6,733 bases of DNA. Source: an uncultured Gemmatimonadota bacterium. GTDB taxonomy: Bacteria; Gemmatimonadota; Gemmatimonadetes; Gemmatimonadales; Gemmatimonadaceae. Below, in pieces: positions 1 to 5,399 of the stretch (position 1 is the stretch's first letter; each line of letters begins with the position of its first letter). Position numbers and translations under genes: made by a program. The notes beneath the pieces are model-generated. The model searched no databases. It saw only the letters and a list, made by a program, of their open reading frames with translations, and had not been told where the DNA came from. The stretch covers positions 1 to 6,733 of the forward strand of contig CAMPKM010000167.1 in NCBI GenBank assembly GCA_946887155.1, read 5' to 3'.

Positions 1-26
1 CGCTGTGTGTGATAACGGGGTCAGCT

Positions 27-54
27 ATTCCCCATTCCCGATTCCCGATTCCCG
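27..54. repeat. Heptanucleotide tandem repeat, ATTCCCG type, 4 copies
   Basis: Four consecutive 7-nt units are visible: ATTCCCC at 27-33, then ATTCCCG at 34-40, 41-47 and 48-54. Only the last base of the first unit differs. The array lies about 95 bp upstream of the CBS-domain gene, in non-coding DNA. Its form recalls the short tandemly repeated heptamers (STRR) known from intergenic DNA of filamentous cyanobacteria, but that is a resemblance of form and not evidence of relatedness. Two further arrays with other 7-nt units occur at 1583-1603 and 6599-6633. Its function is unknown. Confidence 0.85.
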
Positions 55-137
55 GGACCCATCGGCACGTGCGCCCGTGCGACGGGTATTCGCAAGGAAA
101 CGCGAAAACCCATGCCGCGAATAGTGCGGCCGAGCCC

Positions 138-141
138 GGAG
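138..141 (+). promoter_or_regulatory. Ribosome binding site of the CBS-domain gene
   Basis: GGAG lies 7 nt before the ATG at 149. This is a standard Shine-Dalgarno position and supports that start over the internal ATG codons. I could not pick a convincing -35/-10 promoter in positions 55-137. Confidence 0.7.
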
Positions 142-148
142 ATTTCTG

Positions 149-589
149 ATGAAGGCACGCGATCTCATGACGCCAGACCCGGCGCAGGTTACGCCCGGTG
201 ACACCCTGCAGCGCGTTTCACAATTGATGGAGGAGCACGACTGCGGCCTGATTCCCGTCGTCACGGCAGCAGATCAGCGCTCCGTCGTTGGCGTGGTGAC
301 TGACCGCGATATCGCCCTTCGCGGTGTTGGAGCCGGACGGCCGCCGACGACACCAATCGGCGACATCATGACGACGAACCCCGATACGGTCAGTCCGGAT
401 GACGACATCGACAAGGTCGAGAAGTTGATGTCGGACCGCCAGATCAGGCGCGTTGTCGTGGTCGACGGCGCCGGCGAATGCGTCGGCATCATCGCACAGG
501 CCGATCTGGCCCGTGCCACGAAACGCTCGAGCGAGCCCTCACCGAAGGAAATGGTGGACGTGCTCGAGAAGATCTCGCGCCCCAACTAA
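149..589 (+). CDS. Two-CBS-domain (Bateman) protein, Hrp1-like
   Basis: This is a small soluble protein of 146 residues made almost entirely of two CBS domains, at about residues 5-60 and 72-125. Tandem CBS pairs bind adenine nucleotides or related ligands and act as energy or redox sensors. Each domain ends in the usual strand-turn-helix: VGVVTDRDIALR at 47-58 and VGIIAQADLARA at 112-123. The first keeps the T-D pair (T51, D52) typical of the ribose/phosphate contact. The second has A116-Q117 there, so one ligand site may be degenerate. Length and layout match the stand-alone mycobacterial hypoxic response protein Hrp1 family. No membrane segment, signal peptide or fused catalytic domain is present, so the partner and ligand cannot be read from sequence. 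The start is fixed by GGAG 7 nt upstream. The gene is convergent with the oxidoreductase, its TAA abutting a short palindrome. Family assignment is secure; the physiological role is not. Confidence 0.93.
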   Translation: MKARDLMTPDPAQVTPGDTLQRVSQLMEEHDCGLIPVVTAADQRSVVGVVTDRDIALRGVGAGRPPTTPIGDIMTTNPDTVSPDDDIDKVEKLMSDRQIRRVVVVDGAGECVGIIAQADLARATKRSSEPSPKEMVDVLEKISRPN

Positions 590-606
590 AGGGGTCAGAC
601 ACCTTT
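588..606. repeat. Short imperfect palindrome at a convergent gene junction
   Basis: Nine bases at 588-596 (AAAGGGGTC) are mirrored at 598-606 (GACACCTTT) with one mismatch (G593 against A601), centred on A597. It spans the 5-nt gap between the CBS stop (587-589) and the oxidoreductase stop (595-597 on the complement). It could be a degenerate REP-type palindrome or a weak bidirectional terminator. As RNA the stem would be poor, because the central pairs cannot close a 1-nt loop. The core GGGGTCAG also occurs at 17-24. Confidence 0.55.
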
Positions 607-1575
607 TCTGAACAAGGCGTCGATTACTTCCATGTTCCGGACTGCGTCGTGGACGCTGACCGGAACATCGCCGACGCCCCGAATGGCGTCGGCAAATCGA
701 TCGGCCTGCAACGCAAACTGGTTCACGATCGGAAACTCCTCGATGAGCCTGCCGCTCCCTGCCAGGTCTCGACCATCGTCGATGATGATGCGCGCTGGCC
801 TGTCCGGTAGCGGGTTGAAGGGGATTTCGACCAGGATCCGCGCTTTCTCGCCATAGATCTGCATCGATTGCGCTGGTACCAGCGCGCCCGCGCACGTGAA
901 CGATGCCTGCCCCGACGGGAATCGCAGCAAAGCAGAGGTCAGGCGGTCAACGCCAGTCAGCGCGTCCCTGTCGATCATGGCCGCGACGTCGGTTGGTTCC
1001 TCGCCGAACAACCAGCGCGAAAGCATGATCGGATAACAGCCGATGTCGAGCAGCACGCCGCCGCCATACTCCAGCTTGTTGCGAACGTTGTCCGGGTCCT
1101 TCAGCGAGTAACTGAAATGCCCCGTGACGAGTCCGAGGCGGCCGATTTCGCCACTGCGCACCAGTTCATGCACGCGCAGCCATTGAGGGTGTGCGCGCAC
1201 CCTGAATGCTTCGGCGACCACCTTGCCGGTGGCGCGTTGGGCTTCCGCGAACGCCTTCGCCGACTTTGCGTCGAGTGCGATCGGCTTTTCGCAAAGCACG
1301 TGCTTTCCAGCCTCGAGGGCCTTTACCGACCACCGGACGTGGGCGTGATTCGGCAGCGGATTGTAGACCGCCTCCACTTCAGGGTCTTCGAGGAGTTCCT
1401 CGTACGACCCATAGGCCGTCGGGATATTGAGCGCGCTCGCGAACTCGGTTGCGCGCGCGAGATCCCGTGACCCGACAGCCACAATGCGATGCGTGCCCGA
1501 AGCCTGCATCGCGGGAATGACTTGCGTGCGGGCGATGCGGGAAGTGCCGAGAATGCCCCACTTGAGCAGGACCAT
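595..1575 (-). CDS. Gfo/Idh/MocA family NAD(P)-dependent oxidoreductase
   Basis: This 326-residue cytoplasmic dehydrogenase has an N-terminal Rossmann fold (about residues 4-120) and a C-terminal alpha/beta Gfo/Idh domain (about 125-322). The dinucleotide loop reads GILGTSRIA (7-15), with serine 12 where many members have glycine. The family's EKP motif is present (E96-K97-P98, lysine 97 being the expected catalytic/cofactor residue). GGGVLLDIGCYPI (171-183) matches the branch containing glucose-fructose oxidoreductase, dihydrodiol dehydrogenase and NADP-dependent D-xylose dehydrogenase, where a tyrosine (here Y181) replaces the histidine of classical members. The substrate is probably a sugar or related polyol, but cannot be specified. 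The start chosen here (MVLLKWGILG) is the usual family beginning but has no Shine-Dalgarno. An in-frame ATG at 1641 has AGGA 8 nt upstream and would add 22 residues encoded partly by a heptamer repeat. The last residues (FRKGV) and the stop fall inside the palindrome shared with the CBS gene. Confidence 0.92.
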   Translation of the reverse strand: MVLLKWGILGTSRIARTQVIPAMQASGTHRIVAVGSRDLARATEFASALNIPTAYGSYEELLEDPEVEAVYNPLPNHAHVRWSVKALEAGKHVLCEKPIALDAKSAKAFAEAQRATGKVVAEAFRVRAHPQWLRVHELVRSGEIGRLGLVTGHFSYSLKDPDNVRNKLEYGGGVLLDIGCYPIMLSRWLFGEEPTDVAAMIDRDALTGVDRLTSALLRFPSGQASFTCAGALVPAQSMQIYGEKARILVEIPFNPLPDRPARIIIDDGRDLAGSGRLIEEFPIVNQFALQADRFADAIRGVGDVPVSVHDAVRNMEVIDALFRKGV

Positions 1576-1582
1576 CAGATTG

Positions 1583-1603
1583 CCGAATGTCGAGTGCCGA
1601 ATG
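1583..1603. repeat. Heptanucleotide tandem repeat, CCGAATG type, 3 copies
   Basis: Three 7-nt units are visible: CCGAATG (1583-1589), TCGAGTG (1590-1596, two changes) and CCGAATG (1597-1603). Read on the minus strand, the array ends 7 nt before the ATG at 1575 of the oxidoreductase gene. It therefore occupies the place where a ribosome site would be expected, or codes for part of an N-terminal extension if the ATG at 1641 is used. Confidence 0.75.
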
Positions 1604-1649
1604 CAAGCTACGTACGATTCCGGTATTTTCTTCGCACGCATGATATCTG

Positions 1650-1653
1650 TCCT
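1650..1653 (-). promoter_or_regulatory. Candidate ribosome binding site for an upstream start of the oxidoreductase
   Basis: On the minus strand AGGA lies 8 nt before an in-frame ATG at 1639-1641. No comparable purine run precedes the ATG at 1573-1575. If functional, this gives a 348-residue protein with the extra N-terminus MRAKKIPESY followed by twelve residues, most of them encoded by the heptamer array. Spacing supports it; family homology favours the shorter form. Confidence 0.4.
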
Positions 1654-1843
1654 GCGCTCCGCTTTTCGGTGGAAATGGCAGGAGCGGTAGCACGCCAAGG
1701 TGCGGTCCGACCGCTGAATCCCGGATTGCCAGCCAGTTCTGGCCTTTGCTCCACGAAACGCTGGATTCCGTTGAGCGCGCACGCGCCGCAAGGCGTACCG
1801 GGGACGCGCCAGCGATTGTAATGTTGCAGGTCTCCTCTCCCAC

Positions 1844-1847
1844 GGAG
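1844..1847 (+). promoter_or_regulatory. Ribosome binding site of the secreted propeller gene
   Basis: GGAG stands 7 nt before the ATG at 1855, the same motif and spacing as at the CBS-domain gene. It fixes the start immediately before a good signal peptide. Confidence 0.7.
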
Positions 1848-1854
1848 TTCGATC

Positions 1855-4800
1855 ATGAGGCGGTTCGTCGTCCTTGCGCTGGCCATCCCGACGGCCTTCG
1901 CTCCACTTGGTGCCCAGGGCGGCACGGCCACGCCGTCACGGCAGGCCCGTGCGGTGCCGCCTGCCCCCACCGCGCCCGTGACGCTCGATTCGGCCGTGTT
2001 CGGCGGCCTGCGCTGGCGCGACGTGGGCCCGGCTCGCGGCGGCCGGTCGGTGGCCGTCGCCGGTTCCACTGCCAGACCTAACGAGTACTGGATGGGGACC
2101 ACCGGCAGCGGCGTGTTCAAGACCACCGACGGCGGCATCACCTGGGTGCCGATGAGCGATCGCTACTTCGGTGGCACCATCGGCGCGATCGCGGTGGACC
2201 AGCGCAATCCGGACGTTGTCTGGGTCGGCGGCGGCGAGACCTGCATCCGTGGCAACCTCGCGCACGGCGATGGACTCTGGAAAACGACCGACGGCGGCCG
2301 CACCTGGACCATGCTTGGCTTCCACGAGGAGCACATCGCCAGCATCGAACTCGACTGGCGTAACTCGAACGTCGCGTACCTCGGCGTCTTCGGAAACCCG
2401 TTCCGCGCGTCACCGAACCGCGGCCTGTACAAGACCACCGACGGCGGACGCACCTTCGACAAGACGCTCTACGTCAACGATTCGACCGGCGTCATCGACC
2501 TGCAGCTCGATCCCACCAATCCCGACATCATCTACGTCGCCATGTGGCAGGCGTACCGGACGCCGTGGTCGATGTCGTCAGGCGGCGTCCACAGCGGACT
2601 GCACAAGTCGACCGACGGTGGCGCCACGTGGACGAACCTGTCACAGACGGCCCGCGGTTTCCCCAAAGGCGTCACCGGCAAGATTGGCATCGCGGTCTCT
2701 CCGGCGAAGCCGAGCCGGATCTGGGCGCAGGTCGAGCACGACTCGGGCGGCTTGTACCGATCTGATGACGGCGGCACGTCGTGGGAGAAGATGAATGCCG
2801 ACCGGCGCATGATGCAGCGCGCCTGGTACTACTCGCACATCTATGCCGACCCGAAGGATTCGAACGTCGTCTATTCGCTGAACGTAGGCTTTCACAAGTC
2901 GCGCGACGGCGGCCGCACCTTTCCGCAGAACATCAACCCGCCGCACGGCGACAATCACGACCTCTGGATCGCGCCGGACAACCCGAACCGGATGATCAAC
3001 GCCAACGACGGTGGCGCCAACGTCTCCGTCAACGGCGGTGGTTCGTGGACCGACCAGGATTATCCGACCGCGCAGTGGTATCACGTCGACGTCACGAGCG
3101 ACTGGCCGTACCAGATCTGCGGCGCGCAGCAGGACAACTCGACGCTCTGTGGCCCGAGTCGCGGGGGCGGGGATGGCATGGACGGCTGGTACGACGCCGG
3201 CGGCGGCGAGTCCGGTTACGTCACGCCGAATCCCCGCGACCCGAACATCATCTTCGCCGGCAGCTACGGCGGCCTGCTGACGCGCAAGGATCGCCGCACC
3301 GGTTTCGAGCGCAACGTGACGGTGTTCCCGATCAACCCGATGGGTCACTCGTCGGAGGACATCGAGGTCCGCTTCCAGTGGACGTTCCCGATCGTCTTCT
3401 CCCGCCACACGCCTAACGTCGTGTACGCGGCCGGCTCGAGGCTCTTCCGCTCGAACAACGAAGGCCAGAGCTGGACGCCGGTGTCGCCGGACCTCGCCCG
3501 CAAGGATCCCAAAACCATGGGACCGTCGGGCGGCCCGATCACGCGCGACCAGACGGGCGTCGAGACGTACGCGCTGATCTTTGCGTTCGATGAATCACCC
3601 GTGCAGGCCGGCGTCCTCTGGGCCGGCACCGACGACGGACTGGTCTGGGTCTCGCGCAACAATGGCGCGAACTGGACCAACGTGACGCCGCCGGACATCG
3701 GCGACTTCACGCGCATCTCCATCATCGAGCCGTCCAACTTCGTTGCCGGTGGCGCGTTCGTCGCCGCCAACCGGTACCAGCTGGGCGACCGCCAGCCGAT
3801 CATCTACAAGACGGCTGACTTCGGCCGCACCTGGACGAAGGTCATCAACGGCATCAAGGACGACCACTTCGTGCGCGTCGTGCGCGAAGACCCGGTGCGG
3901 CGCGGTCTGCTGTTCGCCGGAACGGAACGCGGCGTGTACGTCACGTTCGACGAAGGACTCACCTGGCAGTCGCTCAACCGGAACCTGCCGATCGTGCCCG
4001 TGCACGACATTCGTATCAAGGACAACGACGTGATCCTGGCCACGCACGGACGCGCGTTCTGGATCATGGACAACATGTCGGCGCTGCGCGAAGTCACGCC
4101 CGCCATCACGCAGAAAGCGGCCCATCTCTTCCGGCCGGTCGATGCGTTCCGGACGCAGTTCCAGGGCGTGCCATCGGGCGCGGTCGTCCAATACTGGCTC
4201 AAGGATCGCGGTCAACGCGTGAATTTCGAGTTCCTCGACGCACGCGGCGAGGTGATCCGGTCGTTCACGTCAGACCAGGATCCACAGGTTGCGGCCGATT
4301 CCCTCCGCCGGGCGGCGGCGATCGACTCGGTGATGCGCGCCGGCGCCAGTCGGGACTCCGCGACGCGGGTCGTCGCCGCACTCATGCCCGGCGGCGGCGG
4401 TGGTGGCGGCGGACGTGGCGGCGGTGGCCCGCCACCTCGGGCGCCTAACCAGGCAGGCATGAACACCTTCTCCTGGAACCTTCGCTACCCCGACGCCGAG
4501 CGTTTCTCGAACCTGATCATGTGGGCCGCCGGCACGCAGGGACCGATCGCGCCGCCGGGCACCTACAGCGTGCGCATGACTGTCGGTGGCGACACGCAGA
4601 CGTATCCGATCCGCGTTCGCAAGGACCCGCGTTCCACCGCGACCGAGGCCGACCTGCAGGAGCAGTTCCGTCTCCTGATTGCCATCCGGGACAAGGTGAC
4701 CGAAGCCAACCTCGGCGTGCGCACGGTGCGCAACATGCGGTACCAGGTCGGTGACCGTACCGACAAGCTGAATCCGCAGCAGCGCGCGGAGTTCACGCGC

Positions 4801-5142
4801 CTCGCCACCGTGATGATGGACAGCCTGACGTACCGGGAGAACGAGGTCTACCAGACACGGAACCAGAGCGGCCAGGATCCGCTGAACTACCCGATCAAGT
4901 TGAACAACAAGATCGCAGCGCTGTCGGGCGTGGTGGGCGCCGGCGAATACAAGCCGACCAACCAGAGCCGGGAAGCATTCACGCGCCTGTCGAGGGAACT
5001 CGACGAAGAACTCGCGGCACTGAAGAAAACGCTCGATACCAGCCTGCCCGCACTGAACGCAATCCTTCGTGCGGCCGGGTTACCCGAGCTGAAACCGTCG
5101 ACCGATGAGGTACCGCCACGACGGGGTCCTATCGCTATGTGA
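1855..5142 (+). CDS. Secreted sortilin/VPS10-like beta-propeller protein with BNR/Asp-box repeats
   Basis: This exported protein has 1095 residues. Residues 1-20 form a signal peptide (MRRF, a hydrophobic stretch, then LGA before Q21). Eleven Asp-box motifs of the S/T-x-D-x-G-x-T/S-W/F kind begin at residues 90, 144, 194, 252, 303, 349, 391, 533, 600, 653 and 697. The first six are near-consensus and the later ones more divergent. They indicate one large or two stacked beta-propellers over about residues 50-740, as in sortilin and bacterial BNR/sialidase-like proteins. HGDNHDLW (364-371) resembles a recurrent family motif. Cysteines 422 and 432 could form a disulfide. Residues 741-928 hold an Ig-like sandwich (APPGTYSVRMTV around 899-910), interrupted by a glycine-rich linker at 846-858. 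Residues 930-1075 are mainly helical. Asp boxes are structural, so glycosidase activity must not be assumed: databases often label these proteins glycosyl hydrolases without biochemical support. No anchor or sorting signal is visible at the C-terminus. The gene stands alone; its stop is 2 nt before a large inverted repeat. Confidence 0.93.
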   Translation: MRRFVVLALAIPTAFAPLGAQGGTATPSRQARAVPPAPTAPVTLDSAVFGGLRWRDVGPARGGRSVAVAGSTARPNEYWMGTTGSGVFKTTDGGITWVPMSDRYFGGTIGAIAVDQRNPDVVWVGGGETCIRGNLAHGDGLWKTTDGGRTWTMLGFHEEHIASIELDWRNSNVAYLGVFGNPFRASPNRGLYKTTDGGRTFDKTLYVNDSTGVIDLQLDPTNPDIIYVAMWQAYRTPWSMSSGGVHSGLHKSTDGGATWTNLSQTARGFPKGVTGKIGIAVSPAKPSRIWAQVEHDSGGLYRSDDGGTSWEKMNADRRMMQRAWYYSHIYADPKDSNVVYSLNVGFHKSRDGGRTFPQNINPPHGDNHDLWIAPDNPNRMINANDGGANVSVNGGGSWTDQDYPTAQWYHVDVTSDWPYQICGAQQDNSTLCGPSRGGGDGMDGWYDAGGGESGYVTPNPRDPNIIFAGSYGGLLTRKDRRTGFERNVTVFPINPMGHSSEDIEVRFQWTFPIVFSRHTPNVVYAAGSRLFRSNNEGQSWTPVSPDLARKDPKTMGPSGGPITRDQTGVETYALIFAFDESPVQAGVLWAGTDDGLVWVSRNNGANWTNVTPPDIGDFTRISIIEPSNFVAGGAFVAANRYQLGDRQPIIYKTADFGRTWTKVINGIKDDHFVRVVREDPVRRGLLFAGTERGVYVTFDEGLTWQSLNRNLPIVPVHDIRIKDNDVILATHGRAFWIMDNMSALREVTPAITQKAAHLFRPVDAFRTQFQGVPSGAVVQYWLKDRGQRVNFEFLDARGEVIRSFTSDQDPQVAADSLRRAAAIDSVMRAGASRDSATRVVAALMPGGGGGGGGRGGGGPPPRAPNQAGMNTFSWNLRYPDAERFSNLIMWAAGTQGPIAPPGTYSVRMTVGGDTQTYPIRVRKDPRSTATEADLQEQFRLLIAIRDKVTEANLGVRTVRNMRYQVGDRTDKLNPQQRAEFTRLATVMMDSLTYRENEVYQTRNQSGQDPLNYPIKLNNKIAALSGVVGAGEYKPTNQSREAFTRLSRELDEELAALKKTLDTSLPALNAILRAAGLPELKPSTDEVPPRRGPIAM

Positions 5143-5143
5143 G

Positions 5144-5186
5144 ACGATTCGCGTAGGTACTACAGCACACGATTAGCGCAGGTACT
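5144..5186. repeat. Direct repeat in the left arm of the inverted-repeat element
   Basis: Two 18-nt copies, ACGATTCGCGTAGGTACT at 5144-5161 and ACGATTAGCGCAGGTACT at 5169-5186, differ at two positions and have a 25-bp period. They begin right after the stop codon of the secreted propeller gene. They form the outer part of the left arm and align, more loosely, with the complement of the direct repeat at 5349-5399. Confidence 0.75.
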
Positions 5187-5234
5187 GCTGGAACACGGAC
5201 GATGCGGAAACTGCGGACGGCCACATGTACTTCA

Positions 5235-5307
5235 TTGGCGAGAACCTGGACACCACGAACTCCTCTGTCGATGCAGGCGAGTCTCAGAGTGTCCAGGTTC
5301 TCGCCAA
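5235..5307. repeat. Perfect 19-bp inverted repeat forming the core of the element
   Basis: TTGGCGAGAACCTGGACAC at 5235-5253 is exactly complementary to 5289-5307, with 35 nt between. A transcript from either strand could form a 19-bp stem with a 35-nt loop. Complementarity breaks on both sides of the stem at the next base and resumes only partly farther out. Confidence 0.9.
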
Positions 5308-5348
5308 AGCAGTATCAGCGATCATCCGTAGTTCCAGCCTCGTCCGCG

Positions 5349-5399
5349 TTCAAGCCGTATCCGCCCCTATCAAGGTTTCAAGCCGTACCCGCCCTTATC
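5349..5399. repeat. Direct repeat in the right arm, overlapping the phospholipase D gene end
   Basis: Two 23-nt copies at 5349-5371 and 5377-5399 share the core TTCAAGCCGTA and then CCGCCC and TATC, differing at two positions with a 28-bp period. The second copy contains the stop codon of the phospholipase D gene (5378-5380 on the complement) and its last codons. The first copy lies beyond the stop. Confidence 0.85.

Larger units (their letters stand above)
1576..1854. other. Divergent intergenic region between oxidoreductase and secreted propeller gene
   Basis: This 279-bp stretch must hold the promoters of both flanking genes, unless the oxidoreductase starts at 1641. It contains the heptamer array at 1583-1603, a ribosome-site candidate for the minus strand at 1650-1653, and a small hairpin-capable motif at 1702-1714 (GCGGT-CCG-ACCGC). 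TGTAAT at 1817-1822 resembles a -10 element for the plus-strand gene, but no matching -35 is visible at 17 bp spacing. The forward and reverse open frames crossing it look like shadows. No tRNA or other RNA gene is apparent. Confidence 0.5.

Noticed and set aside
588..610. Classical intrinsic terminator for the CBS gene
   Set aside because: A TTTT run is present, but the stem has a mismatch and a 1-nt centre. The foldable part is only a few base pairs, so strong termination is not supported.
1702..1714. GCGGT-CCG-ACCGC as an operator or terminator
   Set aside because: A 5-bp stem with a 3-nt loop is expected by chance at this GC content, and no partner site or T-run is seen. It is mentioned only within the intergenic entry.
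2641..3408. Long antisense open frame (255 codons) inside the propeller gene
   Set aside because: It is a shadow of a GC-rich gene: its composition is rich in R, V and A, it has no recognisable domain, and the sense strand is clearly coding.
2117..3970. Recurring GACGGCGG-rich DNA motifs that could look like a dispersed DNA repeat
   Set aside because: They are the codons of the Asp-box motif (TDGG and relatives) in one reading frame. The repetition is at the protein level.
1855..5142. Calling the propeller protein a sialidase or glycosyl hydrolase
   Set aside because: Asp boxes are structural, and I cannot see the sialidase arginine triad or the FRIP motif. The enzymatic label would be unsupported.
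5144..5399. CRISPR-like array in the repeat-rich intergenic region
   Set aside because: There are only two copies per repeat, with 5-7 nt spacers in both pairs and imperfect copies. This is not CRISPR architecture.
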